DNA of 64,000 nucleotides from NCBI RefSeq assembly GCF_007002745.1, contig NZ_SGNY01000002.1, positions 310,001 to 374,000 of the forward strand, written 5' to 3'. Made by a program: the position numbers and the translations under genes. Below the pieces are notes generated by a model that did no database searches, was not told where the DNA came from, and saw only the letters and a program-made list of their open reading frames with translations. Source of the stretch: Martinezella rhizogenes. Its GTDB lineage: Bacteria > Pseudomonadota > Alphaproteobacteria > Rhizobiales > Rhizobiaceae. Every line of letters starts with the position of its first letter. The stretch's first letter is position 1. This document shows positions 47,201-55,803 of this stretch, piece after piece.

Positions 47201-47953
47201 CTGCTTTTCGTCTTCCCGGAAGCTGAAAGCGAAAGAGCCGATATAGGCAGGCTTGCCCGCCGTTGCGGCAATCGCGCCATCAAGATCGACCTCGACCGGA
47301 TGTTCATCCGGCACCACCCGCACCCTGAGCCCCATGCGGCCGGCGGCATAATCGGGCTCGCTGCTGGAGAGGGAGAAGGAACCCGGATGCCCGTCAACGG
47401 CAGCACGCCCTTCCGCCTTCCACGGCCCGGCCAGCGAATTGGCGGACATGTCGGCGTTAAGGCCGGTCACGACGCGGTTGCGGCCGGATTGCTCATCGAT
47501 GAATTCGATTTGCCCGCCTTCGATCTGTACGCTTTCCAGAACCACGGTGCGGGCGGGAATTTCCGCCCGGCTGCCACGCATCCAGTCCAGCGTGCCGTCC
47601 TTCAACAGCCTGATCTTGGCTTTTGGCTCCTCGATGCGCATGTCGAAGATACGCGCCTCGCCGGAAAGGAAAGGGGCAAGCTCGGCATCCATGGAGAAAC
47701 GGGCGACCTGGATGAGCGGCGATCCATCCGCATCCGTTCCGGCGCGCACATCATGCAGGGTTACCGAAGGGAAAGGCAGGATACGGGCCTCCACCCGGCC
47801 GTGCACCACCACCTTCTTGCCCAGAATGCGGCTTGCCTGGTCTTCAAAGTCGCGGCGGAAATCCGTCCAGTCGACGAAATAGGGAATGAGCAGCGCCGAA
47901 AACAGCACCAAGGCCAGCAGTCCGCCCAGAAAAACCAGAATACGCCCGAGCAC
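44252..47953 (-). CDS. AsmA family envelope protein
   Basis: At 1233 residues this is a large AsmA-like protein. A single N-terminal membrane helix (about residues 5-27) and the AsmA opening (VDWTDFRRDFEDQASRILGKKVVVHGRVEARILPFPSVTLHDV) are followed by a long series of periplasmic beta strands. The C-terminal AsmA domain (about residues 870-1120) ends in a coiled coil rich in Glu, Lys and Gln, with a polyglutamine stretch near 1205. AsmA-type proteins bridge the periplasm and are linked to phospholipid movement to the outer membrane. Specific role here unknown; single gene. Confidence 0.9.
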   Translation of the reverse strand: MLGRILVFLGGLLALVLFSALLIPYFVDWTDFRRDFEDQASRILGKKVVVHGRVEARILPFPSVTLHDVRAGTDADGSPLIQVARFSMDAELAPFLSGEARIFDMRIEEPKAKIRLLKDGTLDWMRGSRAEIPARTVVLESVQIEGGQIEFIDEQSGRNRVVTGLNADMSANSLAGPWKAEGRAAVDGHPGSFSLSSSEPDYAAGRMGLRVRVVPDEHPVEVDLDGAIAATAGKPAYIGSFAFSFREDEKQKQAGQSLFSSPRTRGSFELTNESVRISSYRMELGGSENPYVVTGEATLDTGAKPEFLLTADGQQIDVARFAPPVVQTGKTSRQPTVSVRQRIEAFAAMVARIPVPQVPGKASISLPALVSDDTTIRDIRLDVRPEGSGWQVVNAVATLPGRTQLEAKGSLTLLGGPAFNGNLLLASNQPSGLANWLSGSVDPAIRQLNAAGFSADVSLTTLNQRFNNLELAIGDASLKGELERRSDGKTSNLSIDLAGNEIDLDALKALGSLALGDQVGSSVLDHRIDAKFKADRFNMAGVTANHVETAFTMAGGVLTLEKMTAGDIAGAEVKATGQLQGSLLKYAGKGTVNLHAPDMQPFFTMLQQKLPNHPFLSRLAASAPWYANSDLAVDVSVNSENGGANVAVSGTVNGSRLSAVAKMPDFLSITDDTAMSLEAVLKNQSTAILFGQAGLDPLPFDADGEGLLSVKLNGTLGSPVQTDIRFSTERTHFSMNGSFAVAAANFGEGSADVALESADIEPYLIMNAVGLPQLGGGMAVKANAKVAVDAQKIAFSSVGGQVGGNPFSGNLAVQRAAPYPVSGDLSVRTADLAWLGDAIYGPVIDPESGALNAKPLAMAAFPQLKASVSLKAENFEAGPFGTITGLAAKVTHDSGSLSLDDVTGGFMGGKLAGRLAMSTGEGAGIFRTKIAVTDANPEPILWANANGPVATGRVAIDLTAESTGKSVGEILKSAGGSGEIRAGGLVLKGLNPGALSPILQAADGLQQPIDAPKVRPLVDQNLWQGEIGLGDVALPFSLNGGALHFQNLRAGIDPVTLAGDATVDIAASTVNGDLDLLFNPGTEAVAGAEPSLRLNYNGPLAAPALTIDVSTLSNYLSLRAFEKERRRVEAMQASVLEKQRLRREVALYRSQAAERQAEKERVEAEAKAKAEEEARLKAAAEERLRQEKEQQERLQQQQQQQPVPERQSAPILVVPPTENAIRDLAPENAPVNP

Positions 47954-48044
47954 TGACCTGCATCTCCCTTCGCGAACGCTGCAAACCTATTCTTTTCTGC
48001 CTTAACGGCAAGCAGCCTTTTGTACCAATCAATTGTGAGAATGA

Positions 48045-49457
48045 TCAGACAAGCCGGAACAGCTTGCCCGGATTGAAAATATTATCCGGATCGAGCGACG
48101 TTTTGATGGCACGCATCACATCCAGCGCATTTCCAGCCTCTTCGGCCAGAAAACTCATCTTGCCCTGGCCGATGCCGTGCTCGCCGGTGCAGGTGCCGTC
48201 CATGGCAATCGCCCGGCGGTTGAGGCGGGCGACGAAAGCTTCGGTTTTCGCGACACTTTCGGCATCCTTGCCATCGAACAGAATAAGGACATGAAAGTTT
48301 CCGTCCCCCGCATGGCCGACGATTGGCGCCAGAAAACCGTTTTCCTCGATGTCCCGCTGCGTTTCCACCACGCAATCTGCCAGCCTTGAAATCGGCACGC
48401 AGACGTCCGTGGAAAGCCCGTCGAGGTCAGGCGCAAGCGCCCGCGATGCCCAATAGGCGTCATGCCGTGCCTTCCACAGCTTGTTGCGCTCGGCAGCATC
48501 GCCCGTCCAGCGGAAATCGACGCTGCCGCATTCGGCCGCGATCTCGGCAAATTGCTGCGATTGCAGCGCCGCCGTTTCTTCCGTGCCGTGAAACTCCACA
48601 AACAGCGTCGGCTTTTCCGCGTAGTTCAGGCCGGAATAGGCGTTGCAGGCGCGCACCTGCACCTCATCAAGCAGTTCGATGCGGGCAACCGGAACGCCCA
48701 TCTGGATCGTCATGATGACGGCATCACAGGCTGCCTTGATACTATCGAAGGTGCAGACCCCGCCGGCGATCTTTTCCGGTATGCCCTGCAGCCGCAGCGT
48801 GACCGAGGTGATGACGCCGAGCGTCCCCTCCGCCCCCACAAAAAGCCGTGTCAGATCGTAACCCGCAGACGACTTGCGGGCGCGGCGTGCCGTGCGGATT
48901 TCCTCACCATTGGCGACGATGGCGGTGACGGCCAGCACATTGTCCTTCATCGTGCCGTAGCGCACGGCATTGGTGCCTGACGCCCGCGTCGAGGCCATGC
49001 CGCCGATCGAGGCATTGGCGCCCGGATCGATCGGGAAAAACAGGCCGGTATCGCGCAGGTAGACATTCAGGTCCTCGCGCGTCACGCCCGGCTCCACCGT
49101 CACGTCAAGATCTTCGGCATTCACCTCAATGATGCGATTCATCCGGCTGAAATCGATGCAGATTCCACCGTTGGGCGCATTTACCTGCCCTTCGAGCGAA
49201 GACCCCGTTCCGAACGGAATGACCGGCACCTTGTACAGTGCACAAGCCTTCACCACGGCCTTCACATCATCAGCGTTTTCGGCAAAGACAACGCCGTCAG
49301 GCGCCTGCAGGGTCAGATAGGTGGTGGTGTGGCCGTGCTGTTCGCGAAACGCCTGCCCGGTCTGGAGCTTCTCACCAAGCTGCTGCTTCAGCACCGCGAG
49401 CACCGAGGCAATGCCCTCTTCGTTCCGCTTTCCCGCCACCACATCTTTCAGCGCCAT
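48045..49457 (-). CDS. FAD-linked oxidase (D-lactate/glycolate dehydrogenase-like)
   Basis: The 470-residue flavoenzyme of the PCMH/VAO fold oxidises a 2-hydroxy acid. The FAD-binding half (about residues 40-220) contains VPVIPFGTGSSLEGQ, DPGANASIGGM and FVGAEGTLGVIT. The C-terminal FAD-oxidase domain has GHAGDGNFHVLILFD and CTGEHGIGQGK. It most resembles cytochrome-linked D-lactate dehydrogenases and GlcD, but the acid cannot be named. I chose the start at 49457, matching family N-termini. No GlcE/GlcF partners are adjacent, which favours a D-lactate type enzyme. Confidence 0.88.
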   Translation of the reverse strand: MALKDVVAGKRNEEGIASVLAVLKQQLGEKLQTGQAFREQHGHTTTYLTLQAPDGVVFAENADDVKAVVKACALYKVPVIPFGTGSSLEGQVNAPNGGICIDFSRMNRIIEVNAEDLDVTVEPGVTREDLNVYLRDTGLFFPIDPGANASIGGMASTRASGTNAVRYGTMKDNVLAVTAIVANGEEIRTARRARKSSAGYDLTRLFVGAEGTLGVITSVTLRLQGIPEKIAGGVCTFDSIKAACDAVIMTIQMGVPVARIELLDEVQVRACNAYSGLNYAEKPTLFVEFHGTEETAALQSQQFAEIAAECGSVDFRWTGDAAERNKLWKARHDAYWASRALAPDLDGLSTDVCVPISRLADCVVETQRDIEENGFLAPIVGHAGDGNFHVLILFDGKDAESVAKTEAFVARLNRRAIAMDGTCTGEHGIGQGKMSFLAEEAGNALDVMRAIKTSLDPDNIFNPGKLFRLV

Positions 49458-49721
49458 CGTCTGTCTCCACCGCAACATCCGCCCGTAACGGAGCAGATCC
49501 ATTACGAAATTCCGTCAGGTGGTATGGGATAAGGTTAACGCTTTGTCCAGCCGATCAGCCGCGCGAATGGCAAGAACGAACTGCTACCGCCGCGGCTTCG
49601 TTGCTCGGCGTATTGCCAGCCCCGAGCAAGCTCCGCCCCATATACACCTTATACGTGAATTTATTCATCGATACTCATAAATGCATATGAATTACAACCG
49701 GAATGCGGATCCTGGAAAAGC

Positions 49722-50654
49722 ATGTCCGCGTTCAAACATCAGGGTTTCAAGATGACTACAATTACAAGTCAGCCCTTCACCGCATCGAATTCTTTTCGGC
49801 CGCTGACCGAAAACATTTCCCCCGGAGACCAGGCAAGCTCCCCCTCACACGCCATGAAAGGCGTCAATCCTCTTACCGTGCTGCTTGCGTCCGACCTGGA
49901 CAATGAAACCGGCGACCTCACCTACGACAGGACAGGCAGGATCGAAAGCATGCCAGAGAAACGCAGCGCGGATGTTGAAAACGCAAAGGACAAATCAGGC
50001 GCAGAGGGCGAAACAGATTGGAAGGAAGAAATTATCCGAACCACCAGCCTTGATGTTTCCCCGGCCTCCAGCAGACGCGACATATGGGGAGAGGAATTGC
50101 GGTTCAATAAGGCTATCCACATCCTAGGCGTACGGCCTCAAGATATTATTCGCAATTTCGTTCCAGAAGGCATGACCAAAGAGAGTGTGTATGAACTGAC
50201 ACCGGAGGCATATCAAGCTGAGCTAAGTAAAGCATACTACAACGCTTCGCAGCGCGAACAGAGGGAGAGTTGGGCATATCACGGCCGCGATTTCGACGCC
50301 TATGTGGCAGGCGTAGACAACCCGGCCTATGCAGCCATGGGCGTTCCCGGAAGCATACAAACGCTTCAGAATGCAATCGATTTTTACAACAGCACGCACA
50401 AAACTGAAATTCAGAAGGTAGATTCGGAAACTCTGACAGATAAACAGCGAGCAACTCGTAAAATGCTCGAAGACACCAGTAACTACTGGAAAAAACGCGC
50501 CAAAGACCAACTCGACCGGACGATTTCCAGCCTGTTCAATAGCTATGACAGAATAGGGAACCTGATTGAGACGGACGCGAACGGCAGAGTCAGCGTCGGA
50601 GCCTTTGAACTGTCTTACAAAGGTGTCCAGATTTATCGCCCGAACGGGGATTAA
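49722..50654 (+). CDS. Hypothetical protein, unrecognised, AT-richer than neighbours
   Basis: The 310-residue protein matches no family I know. The first 100 residues are polar and low-complexity (SSPSHAMKG, EKRSADVENAKDKSGAEG), with no signal peptide or membrane helix. The second half is charged and helical (YELTPEAYQAELSKAYYNAS; HKTEIQKVDSETLTDKQRATRKMLEDTSNYWKKRAKDQL) and ends FELSYKGVQIYRP. Codon use and base content are visibly more AT-rich than in the flanking genes, suggesting transfer. A second ATG at 49752 is an alternative start. The coding periodicity is convincing but the role is open. Confidence 0.65.
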   Translation: MSAFKHQGFKMTTITSQPFTASNSFRPLTENISPGDQASSPSHAMKGVNPLTVLLASDLDNETGDLTYDRTGRIESMPEKRSADVENAKDKSGAEGETDWKEEIIRTTSLDVSPASSRRDIWGEELRFNKAIHILGVRPQDIIRNFVPEGMTKESVYELTPEAYQAELSKAYYNASQREQRESWAYHGRDFDAYVAGVDNPAYAAMGVPGSIQTLQNAIDFYNSTHKTEIQKVDSETLTDKQRATRKMLEDTSNYWKKRAKDQLDRTISSLFNSYDRIGNLIETDANGRVSVGAFELSYKGVQIYRPNGD

Positions 50655-50751
50655 TCAGCTGGCAGGTCTGCTTAATTCTGTCGGTGGCCTGAGAAAACAG
50701 GCTTCCGCTCAAGTTATGGCGAAACTCGCAACCGGTTTGCCCATCGCCTTC

Positions 50752-53700
50752 CTACTCGGCAGCAAGCAGCGGCTTGTCTTCCTCCAGCGCCTTGCGGCGG
50801 GCGGCAAGTTCCAGTTCGCGGTGGAGGCGGATTTCCTCATCCGCCTGCGGCTTGGCGAAGCGGGCGATCAGCAGATAGGAGACCGGCGTGATGTAAAGCG
50901 TCACCAGCGTCGCAAAACCGAGACCGCCGACGATGACCCAGCCGAGCGCGATGCGAGCTTCCGCACCCGCCCCCTGCGCCAGCACCAGCGGCACGCCGCC
51001 GAGAATGGTGGCGATCATCGTCATCATGACGGGGCGCAGACGGATGCTGGTGGCCTTTTCGATGGCTTCGCGCACGGTGGCGCCCTGATCACGCAGGTGA
51101 TTGGCGAATTCGACGATGAGGATGCCGTTCTTGGCCATGACGCCGACCAGCAGCACGAGACCGATCTGACTATAGACGTTGAGGCTGGACCCGGTGACCA
51201 GCAGGGCGATGACTGCGCAGGCAAGGCCGAGCGGCACCGTGGTCATGATGATGACCGAACTCAGAACGCTTTCGAACTGCGCGGCGAGCACGAGGAAGAT
51301 GATGGCGATGGCGAAACCGAAGGTCAGCAACATGCCGCTCGAATTTTCTTCAAGCGTCGCCGCTTCGCCGAGCGGCAGCAGGCGAGCACCCGGCGGCAGC
51401 ACGGATTGCGAAAGCTCATTCACCTTTTGAAGGGCCTCACCAAGCGAAACGCCATCCTTGAGGTTGGCGGTAAAGCCAACGGAGGGAAGCTGCTGCTCGC
51501 GGTTCAGCTGCGGCGCAACCGCATTTTCCTTGAGCGTGGCAATAACCGACATCGGCACGATCTTGCCGTCGCCCGTTTTCAGGAAGACGTTTTCCAGATC
51601 GGTCGGATCGTTGATCGGCCGGGTCGAAGACAGGAGCCGTACGGGGATCGCATCGCCATCCACGAAGACATCAACAATCGAGCGTCCCTCTAGCAGCGAC
51701 TGCATGGCACGCGACAGGCCGGTGATATCGATACCGAGATCCGACGCGCGTTCGCGGTCGATGGAGACGGAGATCTGCGCCTGATTGGGCTCGTTATCGA
51801 AGCGCGGCGTGTCGAACAGGCCGCTTTCCTCCATGGAAAGCAGCAACTTCTGCGTCGCCGCCGTCAGCGCCGGATAATTGCTGCCGACCATCGCCATCTG
51901 CAACCCGCTGCCGGCGCCGCGAATTCTGAGGCTGTTCGGCTGCATCGCATTGCCGCGCAGCGCGGGCACACTGTTGGCAGCGGAGGTGACGTCGGCAGCG
52001 ATCTGGTTCTGCGTACGCTCACGATCGGCCCAGGGGGCGAGCGTCAGCACCATGAAGCCGGTATTGGACGAACCGTTCATGCCGGTGATGGAGTAGATAT
52101 TGCGGATTTCGCCACTGTCGCGCAGCGGCTGCAGGTTTTCCTCGATCCGCTGCAACTGGTCACGGGTATATTCGAGGCTGACGCCCTGCGGCGCAGTCAC
52201 CCGCATCATGAGCGAGGCGCGGTCTTCACGCGGCGTCAGCTCATTCTGGATCATGCCGAAGGCGATCCACGACAGGCCGGAGAAGATCAGCGCCACGACG
52301 ATGACGATCAGCGGATTGTTGAGGCAGGCGGAAAGCGTTGACTTATAGGTGGAGGCAAAGACATTGCCGAACCAGGCGAGCGGCCCCGTCGGTTCCTTCA
52401 GCCCCTCTTTCAGCATGCGCGAGGCGAGCATCGGGCAGAGCGTCAAGGCAACGATCGAGGACAGGCCCACCGCGAAGGCCAGCACGAAGCCGAATTCACG
52501 GAACAGGCCACCAAGCTGGCCGGGCAGGAAGGAGAGCGGAATGAACACGGCGGCAAGCGTCGCCGTCGTTGCGATGACCGCGAAGAAGACTTCCTGCGTG
52601 CCGAGAACGGCAGCGGCCCGCGGCCCCATGCCTTCCGTGCGGCGGCGCACGATGTTTTCCAGCACGACGATGGCGTCATCGACAACCAGGCCGGTCGCGA
52701 GAACGATGGCAAGCAGCGTCAGAATATTGATGGAAAAGCCAACCATATAGATGGCGACAATGGTGCCGATCAGCGCCACCGGCATGGTGATTGCCGGAAT
52801 GAGAGTGGCGCGCCAGTCGCGCAGGAACAGGTAAAGCACCACGACGACGATAAGCGCGGAAAGGCCGAGTGCCAGTTCAACCTCGTGCAGCGCGCCTTCG
52901 ATGAAGACGGCGTCATCGCTGGTCACGACGATACGCGTGCCTTCCGGCAGGTTGGCCGACATGGTATCAACAGCGGCCTTCACGCCCGTGGAAATACTGA
53001 GCGTGTTCGACTGCGCCTGGCGGATGACGCCGAGACCGACACCCTGCACGCCATTGGAGCGCAGCGAGGTGGATTCATCATCCGCCCCGAGCATGACGGT
53101 TGCCACGTCCCTGAGACGAATATTGTTCTTGATCAAAAGATTGGAGAAGTCTTCGGGCTTCGTCAGGCTCGCCGTAGCGCGCACGACGATGTCCTGCGTC
53201 GTGCTTTTCAGCGACCCCGCCGGCACGTCAAGCGCAGCACTGGCAAGCGCGTTCGAGACATCGGTGACCGTCAGACCACGGCTGGCGAGTGCCGCCTGAT
53301 TGAGATCGACGCGGAAAACCTTTTCCTGATCGCCGTAAAGCTCCACATCCGCCACGCCATCAACGGCGGCCAGACGGTCGATGATCTCGTCATCCACCAG
53401 CTTGGTCAGGTCTTCCATGCTGAGCGTGGTCGAGGTGACGGCAAGGCGCATGATCGGCTGGCTGTCGGAATCCGCCTTGATGATCTGCGGTTCGTCAGCA
53501 TCATCAGGCAGCTGATTGGTGACGCGGCCGATGGCATCGCGCACATCATTGGCGGCAACGGCGAGATCAACATTGTCGCCGAATTCCAGCGTCACGCGGC
53601 TGGTGCCGAATTGCGAATTGGACGAGATGGACTTGACGCCACTGACACGGGCGACAGCACCTTCAATGGTCTGCGTCACTTCCTGGTCGATGGTTTCCGG

Positions 53701-53901
53701 CGCGGCACCTTCATAGGTGGTCCTGACGCTGATCGTCGGCCGGTCGACATCGGGCAATTCACGCACTTCGACGCCAACGAGTGCGGCAAGGCCGGCGACG
53801 ACCAGCAGCGTGTTGAGAACCGCCGCCAGAATGGGCCGGCGCACGAACAGGGCAGTAAAGGCGAGCTTGGAATCCTGCCCGGAGGGTGGCTGCATCGTCA
53901 T
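50752..53901 (-). CDS. RND family multidrug efflux transporter (inner membrane)
   Basis: The 1049-residue protein is a hydrophobe/amphiphile efflux-1 RND pump with about 12 membrane helices and two large periplasmic loops. Motifs include GVEVRELPDVDRPTISV, then DVELYGDQEKVFRV. LAIVLATGLVVDDAIVVLENI holds the proton-relay aspartates, and GLVLLVGVMAKNGILIVEFAN lies in the second half. It pairs with the membrane-fusion gene, whose end it overlaps by 4 bases. No outer-membrane channel gene is adjacent, so a shared TolC-like protein is presumed. Substrates unknown. Confidence 0.94.
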   Translation of the reverse strand: MTMQPPSGQDSKLAFTALFVRRPILAAVLNTLLVVAGLAALVGVEVRELPDVDRPTISVRTTYEGAAPETIDQEVTQTIEGAVARVSGVKSISSNSQFGTSRVTLEFGDNVDLAVAANDVRDAIGRVTNQLPDDADEPQIIKADSDSQPIMRLAVTSTTLSMEDLTKLVDDEIIDRLAAVDGVADVELYGDQEKVFRVDLNQAALASRGLTVTDVSNALASAALDVPAGSLKSTTQDIVVRATASLTKPEDFSNLLIKNNIRLRDVATVMLGADDESTSLRSNGVQGVGLGVIRQAQSNTLSISTGVKAAVDTMSANLPEGTRIVVTSDDAVFIEGALHEVELALGLSALIVVVVLYLFLRDWRATLIPAITMPVALIGTIVAIYMVGFSINILTLLAIVLATGLVVDDAIVVLENIVRRRTEGMGPRAAAVLGTQEVFFAVIATTATLAAVFIPLSFLPGQLGGLFREFGFVLAFAVGLSSIVALTLCPMLASRMLKEGLKEPTGPLAWFGNVFASTYKSTLSACLNNPLIVIVVALIFSGLSWIAFGMIQNELTPREDRASLMMRVTAPQGVSLEYTRDQLQRIEENLQPLRDSGEIRNIYSITGMNGSSNTGFMVLTLAPWADRERTQNQIAADVTSAANSVPALRGNAMQPNSLRIRGAGSGLQMAMVGSNYPALTAATQKLLLSMEESGLFDTPRFDNEPNQAQISVSIDRERASDLGIDITGLSRAMQSLLEGRSIVDVFVDGDAIPVRLLSSTRPINDPTDLENVFLKTGDGKIVPMSVIATLKENAVAPQLNREQQLPSVGFTANLKDGVSLGEALQKVNELSQSVLPPGARLLPLGEAATLEENSSGMLLTFGFAIAIIFLVLAAQFESVLSSVIIMTTVPLGLACAVIALLVTGSSLNVYSQIGLVLLVGVMAKNGILIVEFANHLRDQGATVREAIEKATSIRLRPVMMTMIATILGGVPLVLAQGAGAEARIALGWVIVGGLGFATLVTLYITPVSYLLIARFAKPQADEEIRLHRELELAARRKALEEDKPLLAAE

Positions 53902-55064
53902 TGGCTGGCAACCTCTTCAGGCTTCGGCTGATTGTTGACGCGGACCGCGCCGCCTTCTCTCACACGCTGCAGACCCTCGATCACGACAGGCTCGCCCTCC
54001 GCCAACTCGGCCTTGACCAGAACGGCATCGGGGTTGCGCTGCACGATCTGCACCCGCACCTTGTTCGACTTGTTGTCGATAACGCGCCAGACATAGGAGC
54101 CTTCCGCATCCCACTGCACGGCCAGCGGATCGACCGAAGCATAGGTCTCCCCGGCAAAACGCATGGTGACACCAAAAGACATGCCGGCCCTCAGCTCATC
54201 CTTCTCATTGCCGAACTTCGCCCGGATGCGGATCGTCCGGCTTGCCTCGTCAACACGGTTGTCGACGGCCTCGATCTCACCCTTGAAGGCCTCGCCGGGC
54301 CGGGAAATCGACGTCGCCTCCACCGGCATGCCGACCTTGATCGCGGTTGCGAAGCGCTCGGGAGCCCAGAAATTGACGAGAATTTCAGAACGATCGTCGA
54401 TGCTGACGATGGTCGATTGCGTGGTGACGTTGTCGCCGATATTGGCAGCGACGATACCGGCCACGCCTTCGATGGGCGCGACGATGTCGCGGCGCTTGAG
54501 ATTGAGCTCGGCGGTGCTCAGCGCAAGCTTGGCAGCCTCTTCGGCAATCTGCGCATCCAGCACGTCAAGCCGGGAAACCGATTTCAGGTTCTTGTAGGAA
54601 TTGGATTTTTCAACCGCGCTGCGCAGTGTGACCTGCGCCTTGTCGCGCTCGATCACCTGCTCCTCATCATCGAGCCGCGCGAGGACCTGCCCCTTCACGA
54701 CGCGAGCACCGGAGGAGGTGCGAATTTCCGAAACGGTGCCGGAGGCCTGCGGCATGACGACGACCGACTGGATCGCCTCACCATTGCCAATGGCGTTCAG
54801 CCGGTCATTGACCGTACCTTTCTTGACGGGAGCCATGACCACCAGGGTCGCGTTGCTGTTGCCACGCGCGCCGCCGGCATTCTGGCCCGCCGGCGTGCCG
54901 GAGGCTCCGGCGCCGGATGCGGCAACCTCGATCGCATCGGCCGGCATTTTGCCAAGCCCGATGGCAGCGAGAACATTGCGGGCGTCGGGCGAATAAAAGC
55001 CCCAGAGACAGAGCCCCGCTCCCACCACGGTAACACTGACACCCACCTGTTTCCAGACCCGCAT
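53898..55064 (-). CDS. RND efflux periplasmic adaptor (membrane fusion protein)
   Basis: The 388-residue adaptor has an N-terminal membrane or signal anchor (about residues 7-24) and a Gly/Ala-rich segment. A lipoyl half-motif (ASGTVSEIRTSSGARVVKGQVLARLDDEE), an alpha-helical hairpin and the second lipoyl half (IVAPIEGVAGIVAANIGDNV) follow, with a beta-barrel and MP domain at the end. It links the pump to an outer-membrane channel. I chose 55064, which follows a GGAG site and starts the membrane segment. It is divergent from the AhpD-like gene. Confidence 0.92.
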   Translation of the reverse strand: MRVWKQVGVSVTVVGAGLCLWGFYSPDARNVLAAIGLGKMPADAIEVAASGAGASGTPAGQNAGGARGNSNATLVVMAPVKKGTVNDRLNAIGNGEAIQSVVVMPQASGTVSEIRTSSGARVVKGQVLARLDDEEQVIERDKAQVTLRSAVEKSNSYKNLKSVSRLDVLDAQIAEEAAKLALSTAELNLKRRDIVAPIEGVAGIVAANIGDNVTTQSTIVSIDDRSEILVNFWAPERFATAIKVGMPVEATSISRPGEAFKGEIEAVDNRVDEASRTIRIRAKFGNEKDELRAGMSFGVTMRFAGETYASVDPLAVQWDAEGSYVWRVIDNKSNKVRVQIVQRNPDAVLVKAELAEGEPVVIEGLQRVREGGAVRVNNQPKPEEVASQ

Positions 55065-55290
55065 GTATTTCTCCGGTTGATCCGCGCAGTAAAATGGAGT
55101 TCCAAACCGAACCCTGTTGGAACGTGCAAAGTATTCCCGCTTGCCTTGACGAAGGCAACGCACAAAACCGTTCCTTACGTAATTGTAATTTGTGATGAAT
55201 TTTCGTCGGGACGCATGGCGCAACCGTTTCTGTCGCAAATCTCCGCCGATCGGTTACTCTAAAAGCCGAAAACCATTTGCGGAGGAAGCC

Positions 55291-55701
55291 ATGAGCACCG
55301 TGACGAAAGCCGAAAATCCCGAAGCCGACCCACGCGTCAAAGCCGTGTTCGATGATATCCGCACCACCCGCAAATCGGATTTCATCAATAATATGTGGCT
55401 CTACCTCGCCTTTGATCCTGATCTCCTGGAAAAGACCTGGGCCGAGGTCAAGGCGGTGATGGCGACGCCTTCGGCACTCGATCCCGTGGTCAAGGAAATG
55501 CTCTATATCGCCGTTTCCGTCACCAATGGCTGCTCCTATTGCGCCCATTCCCACACGGCCGCCGCAAAAGCCAAGGGCATGACCACTGAACAACATGCCG
55601 ATCTGTTGCGCATCATCGCGCTTGCAGCCAAGACCAACCAGCTTGCCGTGGCGCTGCAAGTGCCCGTTGACGCCGCTTTCGATGCCGACAGACGGGTTTG
55701 A
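55291..55701 (+). CDS. Carboxymuconolactone decarboxylase/AhpD-like protein
   Basis: The 136-residue protein carries the AhpD-type redox motif with Cys81, Cys84 and His88 in GCSYCAHSH. That points to alkylhydroperoxidase-like activity rather than lactone decarboxylation. The helical bundle starts with VKAVFDDIRTTRKSDFINNMWLYLA. A GGAGG site 6 bases before the ATG fixes the start. It is a single gene between the RND pump and uvrD. Partner reductant unknown. Confidence 0.88.
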   Translation: MSTVTKAENPEADPRVKAVFDDIRTTRKSDFINNMWLYLAFDPDLLEKTWAEVKAVMATPSALDPVVKEMLYIAVSVTNGCSYCAHSHTAAAKAKGMTTEQHADLLRIIALAAKTNQLAVALQVPVDAAFDADRRV

Positions 55702-55803
55702 GACGAAGAAAATGCCTTGGAATAGGCGTTTTGACTGACGATACCGGAATAAAAGCAGAACACGGTTCTGGCCTTTATATCCCGAATCACTACATTGGGC
55801 CGC

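Noticed and set aside
46115..47956. A 613-codon plus-strand frame opposite the AsmA gene
   Set aside because: Product is Arg/His/Gly-rich without recognisable fold; the AsmA frame has a membrane helix and family motifs.
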